Shown: positions 45,603 through 56,215 of the stretch, piece by piece
How the letters are laid out: each line of letters starts with the position of its first letter
Position numbering within the stretch: the stretch's first letter is position 1
Program-made: the position numbers and the translations under genes
Origin: Extensimonas soli
GTDB taxonomy: Bacteria > Pseudomonadota > Gammaproteobacteria > Burkholderiales > Burkholderiaceae_C
Length of the DNA stretch: 64,000 bases
Assembly: GCF_029211265.1 (NCBI RefSeq)
Contig: NZ_JARGEL010000024.1
Coordinates: 239,141 to 303,140 of the forward strand
Reading direction: 5' to 3'
Notes under the pieces: generated by a model
What the model saw: only the letters and a program-made list of their open reading frames with translations
Database searches by the model: none
What the model was told of the DNA's origin: nothing

Positions 45603-47515
45603 GCGGATTCTTCCTGGCCGATTGCAAGCGCGGTGGGCGCGGTGGTGCTCGCGACCGGGTGCGGCGGCAGTATCAGCGTGACCGTGGTGCCCTGGCCCGG
45701 CGCTGCGACCACCTGGACCTCGGCACCTATGCGCGCGGCGCGCTCGCGCATGATCTGCAGGCCCACGTGCGATGTGCCGCGGCTTTGCTGCGGGTCGAAC
45801 CCCGCCCCATCGTCACGCACGCGAAACTGCCAGCGCACACCCTTGTCCACCTCCAGCGTGACGTGGCTGGCGCGCGCGTGCTTGCGCACGTTGGACAGCG
45901 CCTCCTGCACTACGTGCAGCACCTGCACCTGCACGTCTGGCGGCAACGGAAGACCCTGCCCGTGCACCGCAAAGCGCGTGGCGATGCCCGCCTGGTGCTC
46001 GAATTTGCGCAGGGTTTCCTGCAGCGCACGCTCGATGTCGTCGGTGTTCGTGCGCGTGCGAAAGTGCACCAGCAGCTCGCGCACATCGCCTATGCTTTCG
46101 CGCACACCGGCGTCGAGCTCGTCGAGAATGCGCTGCACCTGCGCGGCCTGCCCTTTTTGCACGGCACTGCGCAGCAGCTGCACCTGAATCTTGAGGAAGG
46201 CCAGCGCCTGCGCGATCGAGTCGTGCAGCTCGCGTGCCAGCAGCGCGCGCTCCTCGCTCACTGCAGCTTCACGCTCCAAGGCGTCGGCGCGCAAGCCCTC
46301 GAGCGCGCTCGCAAGGTGGCTGGCCAGGGCGTCGAGCAGGGCCGTTTCTTCTGCGCTCAGCTGCACTTCGCTGCGAAAGAACAGGTCGCACTCGCCCAGC
46401 AGACGGTGCTGCAGCCGGATGGGCACGCTGACCACGCTCTCGTAGCCCGCGCGCGCGCACAGACGGACGGGGGCGACATCGTGCGCCAGGATCGGAATCA
46501 CGCGCGTGCGCGCGTCGGGCTGCAGGCTGCCGCAGGCGCACACGCCGGCCAGCAGGCTGCGCTCCTGCTCGGCCAGCTCTTGCGGCAGGCAATCGGAGGC
46601 CAGCATCAGGTAGCGCTGGTTCGCCTCGTCCGACCAGCGCACGGCGGCGGCGTCGGCGCGCAGCAGCTCGCGCACCTTGCGCGCAAAACCGCGCGCAAGC
46701 TCGTCTATCGTGTCCGCATCGGCAAGCAGCGCGCTGACTTCGTACAGCGCCTCGAGCCGCGCCCGCTGGGCCTCGATGTCGCGCGTCTTGGCCTGCACCT
46801 TGGCTTCGAGCTCGCCGTAGAGCGACTGCAGGGTCTCGGTCATGCGGTTGAAGCCCGCCGCCACCTGGCCGAATTCGTCCGAACTGTCCACATCGACGCG
46901 CACGGAAAAATCCCCCGCCTGCACGCGCTGCAGCCCCTGCGCCAGGCTGGCCAGCGGATGGATCACATACAGATAGCCCGTGTAGAGAATAACCACGGCG
47001 CCCGCAACGGCCAATGCCATCATCACGAACTGGAACAGGTTGAGGATGGCCGTGAAGCGCGCGAGCTGCCGTTCGATCGAGAGCACGAAGCGGTCGATCG
47101 CGGTGACGAATTCTTCCGCAAGCGCGACGGCCTGTGCGGGAGTCGGCGCCGGCTCGGCCAGCCATTGCGCACGCTGCTGCGCCCAGCGCTTTTCCACCTG
47201 CACGAAGCTGGCCTCGACCTCGTCGTTCCAGGGCACGAACAGGGGCCGCGCGGCGTCCCCCGCACGCAGCAGGCGCAGGCTCTCGTCGAAGCGCTGCACC
47301 AGCGCCGCACGCCCGTCTGCCGCCGTCTGCAGCTGCACCGCACTGGCCAGCCGCCAGGTCTGCATGCGCATGCGCCCGGCCTCGTTCACTGCGGCCGCAC
47401 CGCCGTCGAGCTTCCAAGTCGCCCACAGCGTGATCGCAATCGACACCATCGCCACCAGCAAAAAGCTCACGCCCAGGGCGAGCAGCTTGGTGGTCAGGGT
47501 GGCGGGGGAGCGCAT
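45599..47515 (-). CDS. narX: Nitrate/nitrite sensor histidine kinase NarX
   Basis: The 638-residue kinase has a membrane helix at about 10-32, a periplasmic four-helix sensor with the P-box ([14 protein letters not shown]), a second helix at about 160-182, HAMP (about 183-236), a cysteine-containing GAF-like module (about 255-410, including CACG), and a HisKA_3-HATPase core ([30 protein letters not shown]). It senses periplasmic nitrate. The ATG ending at 47515 begins just before the first helix; 16 further codons upstream are open but not conserved. It precedes narL with a 4-base overlap. Confidence 0.92.
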   Translation of the reverse strand: MRSPATLTTKLLALGVSFLLVAMVSIAITLWATWKLDGGAAAVNEAGRMRMQTWRLASAVQLQTAADGRAALVQRFDESLRLLRAGDAARPLFVPWNDEVEASFVQVEKRWAQQRAQWLAEPAPTPAQAVALAEEFVTAIDRFVLSIERQLARFTAILNLFQFVMMALAVAGAVVILYTGYLYVIHPLASLAQGLQRVQAGDFSVRVDVDSSDEFGQVAAGFNRMTETLQSLYGELEAKVQAKTRDIEAQRARLEALYEVSALLADADTIDELARGFARKVRELLRADAAAVRWSDEANQRYLMLASDCLPQELAEQERSLLAGVCACGSLQPDARTRVIPILAHDVAPVRLCARAGYESVVSVPIRLQHRLLGECDLFFRSEVQLSAEETALLDALASHLASALEGLRADALEREAAVSEERALLARELHDSIAQALAFLKIQVQLLRSAVQKGQAAQVQRILDELDAGVRESIGDVRELLVHFRTRTNTDDIERALQETLRKFEHQAGIATRFAVHGQGLPLPPDVQVQVLHVVQEALSNVRKHARASHVTLEVDKGVRWQFRVRDDGAGFDPQQSRGTSHVGLQIMRERAARIGAEVQVVAAPGQGTTVTLILPPHPVASTTAPTALAIGQEESA

Positions 47516-47605
47516 GGCTGCAGTGTAGAGCGCGGCGTGCAAAAAGGCAGAAAGACCCGTCAAGCCCTAAAGAGGACGGTACGGCGCTCAGGCCGTGTGA
47601 CGTTC

Positions 47606-48106
47606 TCAGGGCGTCTCCAGCCCCTGCGCGTAGGCTTCGAGCCCCAATGCCACCACGGTGGCCACTTCGGGGCCGACTTCGGCGCGGAATTCGGCTTCGG
47701 CCTGCGCCACGGCGTCGCGGAAGGCCTGCAGCCAGGCCAGCCCCGTGGGCGTGAAGTGCACGCGCCGCGCGCGCGCGTCGTGCGCGTCGGCGCTGCGCGT
47801 GACCAGGCCCCAGGCCTCGCACTGATCGACCAGCGTCGCCATGGCCTGCTTGCTCATGCCCGCGCGCTCGGCCAGGTCGGTCAGGCGGTCGCCCTGCAGA
47901 CGCAGGTGGCGCGTGATGTGGATGTGCGCGGCCGACACCTGGTTGCGCGCCGCGAGGTTGGACAGCGCCAGCGGCACCTCGACGTTGCGCGCCATCAACT
48001 GCAGCACGCGCGCATCGAAGCGGCGCAGCGCATGGCCGAGCAGGCGGCCCAGGTGCGTCTGGCGCCAGGCGTCTTCGGCAGCGGTCGGCGGAGGCATTGC
48101 GCTCAT
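47606..48106 (-). CDS. MarR-family transcriptional regulator
   Basis: A 166-residue winged-helix protein. The recognition region [44 protein letters not shown] is in part typical MarR (helix-turn-helix, then the wing with DARARR). It likely binds DNA as a dimer and responds to a small molecule. It is divergent from recA (153 bases between starts), so it could regulate itself and share the intergenic region; no target is known. It is 90 bases upstream of narX on the same strand. Confidence 0.88.
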   Translation of the reverse strand: MSAMPPPTAAEDAWRQTHLGRLLGHALRRFDARVLQLMARNVEVPLALSNLAARNQVSAAHIHITRHLRLQGDRLTDLAERAGMSKQAMATLVDQCEAWGLVTRSADAHDARARRVHFTPTGLAWLQAFRDAVAQAEAEFRAEVGPEVATVVALGLEAYAQGLETP

Positions 48107-48145
48107 GGCATTTCGTCAATCAAACTGACCAAATTATCGATGAAA

Positions 48146-48185
48146 TTCACGCAATGCACGCATAAACTACTGTGCAAGCATCCAG
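48146..48185 (+). promoter_or_regulatory. recA promoter with an imperfect LexA-type box
   Basis: TTCACG (48146-48151), a 16-base spacer and TACTGT (48168-48173) form a plausible sigma-70 promoter. CTGTGCAAGCATCCAG (48170-48185) overlaps the -10 and fits the LexA consensus CTGT-N8-ACAG except for one base. A LexA site here would give SOS induction of recA. The mismatch keeps confidence moderate. Confidence 0.5.
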
Positions 48186-48259
48186 TTTCCGTCACGGGCA
48201 GCACGCACCTCCGCGCTTCACCCCTCCGCCTCACCCCCGCTTTTTTCAAGGAGTTTTTC

Positions 48260-49336
<1,077 letters not shown>

Positions 49337-49360
49337 GCCGCTTCAAAAATGAAGCATCCA

Positions 49361-49410
49361 ATGTGGCTCTAGCGCTTATTCATAAAGCACTAGCAGCTAT
49401 CTTTAGCATA
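49361..49410. repeat. Degenerate interspersed repeat, copy 3
   Basis: In the 82 bases between recA and recX, read leftwards, is GATAGCTGCTAGTGCTTTATGAATAAGCGCTAGAGC in pieces, resembling the repeats after apaH and after radA. A GCTTCA-AAAA-TGAAGC hairpin lies next to it just after the recA stop and may attenuate readthrough into recX. Confidence 0.45.
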
Positions 49411-49418
49411 GTATTTCC

Positions 49419-49871
49419 ATGGGCTTTGCCACGCCTTCGCTCAAAGGCCGTGCGCTGCGTCTGCTGGCGCGGCGCGAATACGCGCGCGCCGAACTCGCCG
49501 CCCGGCTCGCGCCGCACCTGCAAGCCGGGGAAGACCTCGAAGCACTGCTGGGCGAGCTCGAAGCACAAGGTTTTTTGAGCGACGCGCGCGCTGCCGAATC
49601 CCTGCTGCGCCGCCGCGCACCGCGCCTGGGCACGCAGCGCGTGCTGCAGGAGCTGCGCCACAAAGGACTCGACGCGGAACTGGTGCGTGCCGCCGCCGAC
49701 AGCCTGCGTGCGAGCGAATTCGCACGCGCCCAGGCCGTGTGGCAGCGGCGCTTTGGCACGCCGCCCGCCGATGCGCAAGAGCAGGCGCGGCAGATGCGCT
49801 TTCTCGCCGCGCGCGGCTTCAGCACCGAAGTGGTACGTCAGGTGCTGCGCGCCGCCGCGCAAAACGAGTAA
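49419..49871 (+). CDS. recX: RecA regulatory protein RecX
   Basis: The 150-residue RecX shows its three-helix repeats (ALRLLARREYARAELAARL, LEELEAQGFLSDARAAESLL type, and RFLAARGFSTEVVRQVLR). RecX caps RecA filaments and damps recombination. The gene follows recA in the usual order. The product is of normal length and no frameshift is seen. Downstream, 70 bases on, comes the end of flgH in the opposite direction, an unusual neighbour for recX. Confidence 0.92.
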   Translation: MGFATPSLKGRALRLLARREYARAELAARLAPHLQAGEDLEALLGELEAQGFLSDARAAESLLRRRAPRLGTQRVLQELRHKGLDAELVRAAADSLRASEFARAQAVWQRRFGTPPADAQEQARQMRFLAARGFSTEVVRQVLRAAAQNE

Positions 49872-49941
49872 TTGGACGTGCGCATTGGGGTCAGACTCTC
49901 ACGATTCCCAAAATTCCCGTTGCCGCGCGCCGCAAACCCGC

Positions 49942-50637
49942 TCAAAACGGCGTCACCATGTTGAAAAACCGCCCGAGCCAGCCCATGGCCTGGGCCTCGG
50001 CCTGGGCGCCGCGGCCGCGCGACTCGATGCGCACGTTTGCCACCTGGGTTGAGTTGACGACGCTGCCCGCCAGCAGGTTGCGCGGGTCCACCGTGCCCGA
50101 AAAGCGCAGCACATCGACGTTGTGGTTCACGCCGATCTGCTTTTCGCCCGTGACCACGAGGTGCCCGTTGGGCAGCACCTCGACCACCGTTGCGGTGATG
50201 GAGCCTGTGAAGGTGTTGGTGCTCTGCGTGTTGCCCTGGCCGTTGAATTTGTTTTCCGCGCCCACGTCCATGGTGGACTTGTTCGCCAGCCAATTGCTCA
50301 CGAACGGAAAGGACTTGATGCCCCCCGAGATGGAGCCGCTGCGGTCTATGCCGGAGGAAGACTCCTGCTTGGCCGAGACGTTCTCCACGATCATGATGGT
50401 CACCGTATCGCCCACGAAGCGCGCGCGCCGGTCTTCGAACGCGGGCCGGTAGGTCGCGGTGCTGAACAGGCTGCCGTTCACGGGCCGCGCCGCGGCGGCC
50501 GGCGGCAGCTGCGGCTTGGTCGGCAGCACATCGACGGGTGGCGGCTCCATCAGGCTGGTACAGCCCACGAGCGCGGCCGCACCGGCGCACGCCAGCAGGC
50601 GCAGCAGCGCAGGAACAGAGATAAAAAGGCGGGCCAT
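49942..50637 (-). CDS. flgH: Flagellar L-ring protein FlgH
   Basis: The 231-residue lipoprotein has a lipobox ALVGC (Cys26) and the FlgH segments GSLFSTATYRPAFEDRRARFVGD and VVTGEKQIGVN. It forms the outer-membrane L ring. The ATG ending at 50637 with GAGGA upstream was preferred to a TTG six codons earlier. It is the last flg gene before recX: flgI, flgJ, flgK and flgL, which usually follow, are not in the window on this side. Confidence 0.93.
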   Translation of the reverse strand: MARLFISVPALLRLLACAGAAALVGCTSLMEPPPVDVLPTKPQLPPAAAARPVNGSLFSTATYRPAFEDRRARFVGDTVTIMIVENVSAKQESSSGIDRSGSISGGIKSFPFVSNWLANKSTMDVGAENKFNGQGNTQSTNTFTGSITATVVEVLPNGHLVVTGEKQIGVNHNVDVLRFSGTVDPRNLLAGSVVNSTQVANVRIESRGRGAQAEAQAMGWLGRFFNMVTPF

Positions 50638-50682
50638 GGCAAAAAATCCTCGCAAAAGCGTGCGGTCTGCAGCGCAAAAACC

Positions 50683-51465
50683 TCAGAGCTGCCCCAGCTT
50701 GGCGAGCATCTGGTCTGCCGTCTGGATGGCCTTCGAGTTCATCTCGTAGGCGCGCTGCGTCTGGATCATGTTCACGAGCTCCTCCACCACGTTGACGTTG
50801 GAGTTCTCCAAAAAGCCCTGCTTGATCGTGCCCAGACCGTTCGTGCCGGGCGTGCCCCCTTGCGGCGTGCCCGAGGCGACCGATTCCTTGTAAAGGTTGT
50901 CGCCCACGGGCTCCAGCCCCGCCGGGTTGACGAAGTTGACCATCGCCAGCGTGCCTATGGTGGAAGGCGCGGTCGAGCCCGCAAGCACCGCCGACACCGT
51001 GCCATCGTTGGCGATGTTCACACTCGTGGCGCCTGGCGGCACGGTGATGCCGTTGGCCACGGGCAGGCCACTGGGGGTCACGAGGCGGCCTGCGCCGTCG
51101 AGCTGGAAAGACCCGGCGCGCGTATACGCCTGCGTGCCGTCGGGCATGGTCACCTGGAAAAAGCCATTGCCGTTGATGGCCACGTCCAGGCTGTTTTGCG
51201 TCTGCTGCAAGGTGCCCTGCGTGAAATTGCGGCTCGTGGCCACGGTGCGCACGCCAAGGCCCAGGTGCAGGCCCGTGGGCAGCTGGTTTTGCTCGTCCGC
51301 GTTGGCCCCGACCTGGCGCAGGTTCTGGTAGATCAGGTCAGAGAACTGGGCGCTGTTGCGCTTGTAGCCCGTGGTCGAGACGTTGGCCAGGTTGTGCGAG
51401 ATCACGTCCAGCTCGGTCTGCTGGGCGGACATGCCGGTCTTGGCGATCCACAGCGAATTCATCAT
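50683..51465 (-). CDS. flgG: Flagellar distal rod protein FlgG
   Basis: The 260-residue FlgG has the rod/hook N-motif (ISHNLANVSTTGYKRN) and the C-terminal helix (EELVNMIQTQRAYEMNSKAI). Length and sequence match FlgG, the distal rod subunit. It lies 51 bases after flgF and 45 before flgH. Confidence 0.95.
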   Translation of the reverse strand: MMNSLWIAKTGMSAQQTELDVISHNLANVSTTGYKRNSAQFSDLIYQNLRQVGANADEQNQLPTGLHLGLGVRTVATSRNFTQGTLQQTQNSLDVAINGNGFFQVTMPDGTQAYTRAGSFQLDGAGRLVTPSGLPVANGITVPPGATSVNIANDGTVSAVLAGSTAPSTIGTLAMVNFVNPAGLEPVGDNLYKESVASGTPQGGTPGTNGLGTIKQGFLENSNVNVVEELVNMIQTQRAYEMNSKAIQTADQMLAKLGQL

Positions 51466-51516
51466 GGCGGTTTCCTCGGTCGGTGCGGCGCAGCGGGCCG
51501 CGTTTCATGTGGCGGA

Positions 51517-52257
51517 TCAAGCGTTGATGTTGAGCAACTGGCTCGCGGCCTTGTCGTCGGACTGCGCCGACTGCAGCAATTGCATCTGTTGTTCAAACTG
51601 GCGCGCCGCAGTGATCATGTCCACCATGGCCTGCACCGAGTTCACGTTCGAGCCCTCGAGCGCGCCGCTTTGCAGCTTGGCGTTCGGGTCGGAGGGCAGC
51701 GGATCGCCCGAAGTGGTGCGAAAAAGCCCGTCGTCGCCGCGCTTGAGCGGATCGTCCGGCGTGGGTGTGGCGAGCTTCAGGCGCCCCACCGTGGTGGGCT
51801 GCTGCCCCGGAATGCGCGCCGTGACGGTGCCGTCGTCACCCAGCGTGACCTCGGCGCCCTGCGGCACGTCGATGGGCGTGCCCTGGCTGGACAGCATGGG
51901 CTGCCCCATGCCGTTTACGAGCTGGCCGTCGGTGGAGATTTCGAGGCGGCCTGCGCGCGTGTAGGCTTCGGTGCCGTCGAGCCCCTGCACGGCAAACCAG
52001 GCCTGGCCCACGGCCATGGCGTCGAGGTTGCGCCCGGTCTGCTGCGCCGGGCCGGGCGTATCGACATGGCCCGCCGTGGCTTCGAGCGCAAACACGCGCG
52101 TGGTCGCACCGTCGCCGCGCAGCGGCACCGCGCGAAACGCCGACATCTCGGCGCGAAAGCCGTTGGTCGAGGCGTTGGCCAGGTTGTTTGAGAGCACCGC
52201 CTGGCGCTGCGACGCGGCGCTCGCGCCCGTCATCGCGGTGTAGATGATGCGGTCCAT
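51517..52257 (-). CDS. flgF: Flagellar proximal rod protein FlgF
   Basis: The 246-residue rod protein begins MDRIIYTAMTGASAASQRQAVLSNNLANASTNGF in part and ends with the rod-family C-helix (VQAMVDMITAARQFEQQMQLL). It matches FlgF rather than FlgG by its start and shorter length. It lies 35 bases after flgE. Confidence 0.94.
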   Translation of the reverse strand: MDRIIYTAMTGASAASQRQAVLSNNLANASTNGFRAEMSAFRAVPLRGDGATTRVFALEATAGHVDTPGPAQQTGRNLDAMAVGQAWFAVQGLDGTEAYTRAGRLEISTDGQLVNGMGQPMLSSQGTPIDVPQGAEVTLGDDGTVTARIPGQQPTTVGRLKLATPTPDDPLKRGDDGLFRTTSGDPLPSDPNAKLQSGALEGSNVNSVQAMVDMITAARQFEQQMQLLQSAQSDDKAASQLLNINA

Positions 52258-52292
52258 GGCAATCCCTCGGTATCAAAAAAGGGCAGCGCCCA

Positions 52293-53573
52293 TCACCGCA
52301 GGTTGACCAGGGTGGACATCACCTGATCTTCGGTCTTGATGGTCTGCGCATTGGCCTGGTAGTAGCGCTGCGCGGTCATCAGGTTGACGAGTTCGGCGGT
52401 GAGATCGACGTTGGAATCCTCGAGTGAGCCGGATCGCAATGCCCCCAAACTGCCCGTGCCGGGCGCACCCACGACGGGCGCACCGGACTCGAACGTCTCC
52501 ACCCAATTGTTGCCACCAGTGGGGCGCAGCCCCTGCGGATTGCGGAAGTTGGCAAGCGCGAGCTGCGCCTCGGCCCGCGTCACGCCGTTCGAATAAGTGG
52601 CCATGACCATGCCGCTGTTTTCGATGTTCACGCTGGTCAGCTCGCCCGAGGCATAGCCGTCCTGGCTCAGCGTGGAGACGGCAAAGCTGCTGCCGTATTG
52701 GGTGACCTTGTCCAGGTTGATGCTGACGGGAAAAGCGGGCAAGGCATTGGGGTTGGGCGGGCTGGGATTCACGGTCAGCGACAAGAGGTGCTCGGTGCTC
52801 GGAGCAACCGGTGCCGGCGCCAGAATGGCGCCGTTGTTGTCGAAGGTGACCTGGCCGATAGGCGTCGCAACCACGGGGGGCGTTGCCGTGGCATCGTCGA
52901 GCTGGTCATAGACATCCCAGGTGTTGGCACCGTTTTTCTGGAAATACAGGTTCACCGGCTTGGCGACACCTTGGCTGTCGTACACATTGATCGATGTGCT
53001 GTAGGTGGTGCGCGGGGTCGCTGGTATGGGGGGCGTGGCTGCAGGGTCCCCGGCGGCATCAGGTGCCCGGGCATCGAGGTTGAGTCCCACCATGATCTTG
53101 CTGGTCTGCTTGGCGGCGATCGGCGCAGAGGTCGGGAACACCAGCGGCACCGGGCTCGCACCACTGACAGGCTTGCCCGTGGTCGGATCGACGGTGTAGC
53201 CCAGCACCTTCGCGTTGTTGTTGGTCACCAGGTTGCCCACTTTGTCGAGCTGGAAATTGCCCGCGCGCGTGTACGCCATGCTGCCGTCCGCTTGCTGCAG
53301 CTTGAAAAATCCGCCGCCGTCTATGGCCACGTCGAGGTTGTTGCCCGTGGTGCTGATGTTGCCGCGCGTGAACTGCTGGGCAATGTCCGCCACCTGCACC
53401 CCAATGCCCGCATCAGACCCGCCCGCCACGCCCATCGCCGAGGCCACCATGTCGGCAAATTCAGCGCGCGAGGACTTGAAGCCCGTGGTGTTCGCATTCG
53501 CGATGTTGTTGCCGATCACGTCCAGGCTTTTGCTGGCAGCGTTCAGGCCCGAAAGTCCTTGTTGGAAAGCCAT
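52293..53573 (-). CDS. flgE: Flagellar hook protein FlgE
   Basis: The 426-residue FlgE has the N-terminal hook/rod segment (MAFQQGLSGLNAASKSLDVI, then NNIANANTTGFKSSRAEF) and C-terminal helix (AELVNLMTAQRYYQANAQTI), with a variable central domain. It polymerises into the hook. The ATG ending at 53573 has CAGGAG upstream; a longer frame is not hook-like. It is 31 bases after flgD, its assembly cap. Confidence 0.95.
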   Translation of the reverse strand: MAFQQGLSGLNAASKSLDVIGNNIANANTTGFKSSRAEFADMVASAMGVAGGSDAGIGVQVADIAQQFTRGNISTTGNNLDVAIDGGGFFKLQQADGSMAYTRAGNFQLDKVGNLVTNNNAKVLGYTVDPTTGKPVSGASPVPLVFPTSAPIAAKQTSKIMVGLNLDARAPDAAGDPAATPPIPATPRTTYSTSINVYDSQGVAKPVNLYFQKNGANTWDVYDQLDDATATPPVVATPIGQVTFDNNGAILAPAPVAPSTEHLLSLTVNPSPPNPNALPAFPVSINLDKVTQYGSSFAVSTLSQDGYASGELTSVNIENSGMVMATYSNGVTRAEAQLALANFRNPQGLRPTGGNNWVETFESGAPVVGAPGTGSLGALRSGSLEDSNVDLTAELVNLMTAQRYYQANAQTIKTEDQVMSTLVNLR

Positions 53574-53604
53574 GGTGTGCTCCTGAAAACAAAGTATTTG
53601 AAAA

Positions 53605-54276
53605 TCACTGAACGGCTTTGACGGCGCTTTGCGCAACGCTGCTGCCGTCGCTCAACTGCAATTGCAGGGCGCCGTTCGACATACTCACCGCGCTCACCTG
53701 CTGCGTGGCCAGCGGCGTGGCGCTCACCGCCGTGCTGCCGTTGCTCGCCACCACCTGGAAACGCGGCGCGCTGCTGCCCTGGTAGCTGGAAGCGTCCCAG
53801 GCGAAGCCGTGGCGGCCTGCGGGCAGCGCGCCCAGGTCCACCGCGCCGATCTGCTTGCCGCTGGCGTCGAGCACCTGCACCGTGACGCTCGCGGCCGAGG
53901 CCGCGAGGTCGAAGCCTCCGGTGGCCTGGCCGCTTTTCGCATCGACGGCAAGCGTGTCGCCCTCGACCAGCACCTGGTGCCCGACCAGGCTGCTGCCCTG
54001 CACGAGCTGCTGCACGGCGAGCTGGCCCGCGAACTTGTTGACCGTGTCGTTGAGCTGCTGGATGCCGGTGACGGTGTTGATCTGCGCGATCTGCGAAGTC
54101 ATCTGCGCGTTGTCCAGCGGGTTCATCGGGTCCTGGTTGTTGAGCTGCGCCACGAGCAGCTTGAGGAAGCGATCCTGCGCCGCGGCCGGGTCGGCGGCGG
54201 CGTTGGCCGCAGCGCCGGCCGCGGAGGCGCTGCTGGACGAAGTCGTCTGCCCGACGGGGCTGATGGTGGTGCTCAT
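53605..54276 (-). CDS. flgD: Hook capping protein FlgD
   Basis: The 223-residue protein has the FlgD core DRFLKLLVAQLNNQDPMNPLDNAQMTSQIAQINTV (in part) and a C-terminal beta region. The first ~30 residues are Ser/Ala/Thr-rich and act as an export signal. It caps the growing hook. It is placed between flgC (27 bases) and flgE. Confidence 0.95.
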   Translation of the reverse strand: MSTTISPVGQTTSSSSASAAGAAANAAADPAAAQDRFLKLLVAQLNNQDPMNPLDNAQMTSQIAQINTVTGIQQLNDTVNKFAGQLAVQQLVQGSSLVGHQVLVEGDTLAVDAKSGQATGGFDLAASAASVTVQVLDASGKQIGAVDLGALPAGRHGFAWDASSYQGSSAPRFQVVASNGSTAVSATPLATQQVSAVSMSNGALQLQLSDGSSVAQSAVKAVQ

Positions 54277-54303
54277 GGCGTTGGCTCCTGAGAAACGATG
54301 GGT

Positions 54304-54708
54304 CTATTGCCCCATTTGCAGGGTCTTGAGCAGCAGCGACTTGGCCGTGTTCATGACTTCGACGTTGTTCTGGTACGAGCGCGAGGCCGAGATCATGTTC
54401 ACCATCTCCTCGACCGCGTTCACGTTCGCGTAGGTCACGTAGCCCTGCGCGTCGGCCATGGGGTTGTTTGGCTCGTGCACGCGCCGGCCCGGGGTGTTGT
54501 CTTCATTGACGGCGCTCACGCGCACGCCGGCGGCGCCGTCCGATCCCATGGGCGTGGTCTGGAACAGCACCTGGCGCGCCTTGTACGCCTGGCCGTCGGG
54601 GCCTGCGACGGCATCGACGTTGGCCAGGTTGCTCGCCACCACGTTGAGGCGCTGCGCCTGCGCACTGACCGCGCTGCCCGAGATGTTGAAGATCGAAAAC
54701 ATGGACAT
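54304..54708 (-). CDS. flgC: Flagellar proximal rod protein FlgC
   Basis: The 134-residue FlgC has the start SIFNISGSAVSAQAQRLNVVASNLANVD and the C-terminal YANVNAVEEMVNMISASRSYQNN motif. The ATG ending at 54708 has AAAGGAG upstream; the internal ATG two codons later is less likely. A longer open frame belongs to the flgB antisense side and is rejected. It is 31 bases after flgB. Confidence 0.95.
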   Translation of the reverse strand: MSMFSIFNISGSAVSAQAQRLNVVASNLANVDAVAGPDGQAYKARQVLFQTTPMGSDGAAGVRVSAVNEDNTPGRRVHEPNNPMADAQGYVTYANVNAVEEMVNMISASRSYQNNVEVMNTAKSLLLKTLQMGQ

Positions 54709-54739
54709 GGTCTTGCTCCTTTGCTGCGGCTTTCCAGGG

Positions 54740-55198
54740 TTACTGCCCCTGGATGGCGCTGAGCATGGTCTTGGCCTGGCCGTTGATGAAGCGCAGCGTG
54801 GCCTCGTAGCGCACGGCGTTGTCCACGAAGTTCGCGCGCTCGCGGTCCAGATCGACGCTGTTGTTGTCCAGGCTGGGCTCGGTCTGCACGGCGTAGCCGA
54901 GCTTTTCACCGACCACGCCGGAGCCCATGCCGCCGACCTGCGCCGTGGGCAGCGGGATGTGGCGCGGGTCGCTGATGCCGGCATCGGCGCTGGCGCTTGC
55001 AGGTGCCAGGCGCACGGTGGTGCCCGCACCCGCATTGCCGCTGGCCGTGCGCAACGCATCGGCAAAGTTGAAATCGCGCGCCGTGTAGCCGGGCGTGTCG
55101 GCGTTGGCGATGTTGCTGGCCAGCACGCGCTGGCGCTCGGCGCGCAGCAAGAGCGCCTGGCCTTGGAAATCCAGCGACTGGGTCATCTTGTTGAGCAT
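54740..55198 (-). CDS. flgB: Flagellar basal-body rod protein FlgB
   Basis: The 152-residue FlgB has the rod motif LASNIANADTPGYTARDFNF and C-terminal VDLDRERANFVDNAVRYEATLRFI segments. It is the first rod subunit and the first gene of the leftward flg operon flgBCDEFGH. A hairpin motif shared with the flhB upstream region lies 88 bases before its start. Confidence 0.95.
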   Translation of the reverse strand: MLNKMTQSLDFQGQALLLRAERQRVLASNIANADTPGYTARDFNFADALRTASGNAGAGTTVRLAPASASADAGISDPRHIPLPTAQVGGMGSGVVGEKLGYAVQTEPSLDNNSVDLDRERANFVDNAVRYEATLRFINGQAKTMLSAIQGQ

Positions 55199-55285
55199 CG
55201 GGGGCCTCGCGTGGTTGCGTGGGGTGGAGGTACGGAGCAGGCTGGGCTGCGGTGTGGCGTCGATTATGGGAAGCGCGGTTTTTTC

Positions 55286-55304
55286 CTAAAGCCCGAAAAC
55301 GGGC
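55286..55304. promoter_or_regulatory. Hairpin motif shared with the flhB upstream region (flgB side)
   Basis: CTAAAGCCCGAAAACGGGC, 88-106 bases before flgB. The stem GCCCG/CGGGC encloses AAAA. The flhB upstream region has CTAAAGCCCGATAAGCGGGC in the same orientation relative to its gene (65-84 bases before the start). Both genes head operons of the class normally activated by FlhDC, so this is a candidate shared control site. It does not match the E. coli FlhDC box. Confidence 0.4.
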
Positions 55305-55436
55305 CGAATCGGCGCGCAATTCCCGGCATGGGCGGCGGGCGCGGCGCCTACAGTAGGACGGGTGAAATGGGCTTGGTGTCCGCCTTGCACGGATGGGCGA
55401 AGGCCATGCATATTGCTCATGATTAAGGAGCTTCTC

Positions 55437-56186
55437 ATGCAGTCTATATCTGCCTTAAATGCCGTTTTGATGCATATTTTTCGCGGCCTGCTCGTCCTGG
55501 CTTTGGGGTGCTCGGTGGCGCTCGCGCAAACCAGCGGCGCAGGCGCCGACGATGGCGCACGCCTGGGCACGCTAGGCCAGCGCTTTTTGCAGGACGCACT
55601 CGCGAGCGAACCCTCGGGCGCGCTGCCCTTGCGCATGCAGGTCGAAGTCGGCGCGCTCGATCCACGCCTGCAGCTCGCGCCCTGCACGCGCGTCGAGCCC
55701 TACCTGCCGCCGGGCAGCCGCCTGTGGGGGCGCACGCGCCTGGGGCTGCGCTGTGTGCAGGGGCGCGTCGCATGGAATGTGTTTTTGCCCGTCACGGTCA
55801 AGGCCTTCGGTCCGGCCTGGGTGCTGCGCAGCAACGTGCCGAACGGTGCGGTGCTCAGAGCCGAGGATGCCGTCGAGGCCGAGGTCGATTGGGCCGCGGA
55901 GCCGGCCGCCGTGCTCGCCAACCCCGATCTGTGGGTGGGCCAGACGGCAGCGCGCACGCTCATGGCGGGGCAGGCGCTGCGCCAGTCCATGGTGCGCCCG
56001 CCCGAGCTGTTCGGCGCCGGCGCGCAGGTCAAGGTGCTGGCACAGGGGCCAGGCTACGCGGTGACGGCCGACGGCCAGGCCTTGAGCGCAGGCGGCGCCG
56101 GCCAGACGGTGCGCGTGCGCATGGCCAATGGGCGCATCGTCTCGGGCGTGGTGAACGGCGCAGGCGCGGTGGAGCTGGCTTTGTAG
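55437..56186 (+). CDS. flgA: Flagellar P-ring assembly chaperone FlgA
   Basis: The 249-residue protein has a signal peptide (about residues 1-30, FRGLLVLALGCSVALAQ) and a C-terminal SAF-like domain (ARTLMAGQALRQSMVRPP and GRIVSGVVNGAGAVEL). FlgA assists P-ring assembly in the periplasm. The ATG at 55437 is chosen because AAGGAG precedes it; two upstream ATG options lack one. It is divergent from flgB over 238 bases. Confidence 0.92.
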   Translation: MQSISALNAVLMHIFRGLLVLALGCSVALAQTSGAGADDGARLGTLGQRFLQDALASEPSGALPLRMQVEVGALDPRLQLAPCTRVEPYLPPGSRLWGRTRLGLRCVQGRVAWNVFLPVTVKAFGPAWVLRSNVPNGAVLRAEDAVEAEVDWAAEPAAVLANPDLWVGQTAARTLMAGQALRQSMVRPPELFGAGAQVKVLAQGPGYAVTADGQALSAGGAGQTVRVRMANGRIVSGVVNGAGAVELAL

Positions 56187-56215
56187 CCCCACCTGGCTGC
56201 ACACGCAAAAAACGC

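Noticed and set aside
45398..48259. Very long rightward open frame leading into recA
   Set aside because: It lies antisense to narX and the MarR gene and shows low-complexity Arg/Ala/His composition; only the part from 48260 resembles a protein (RecA).
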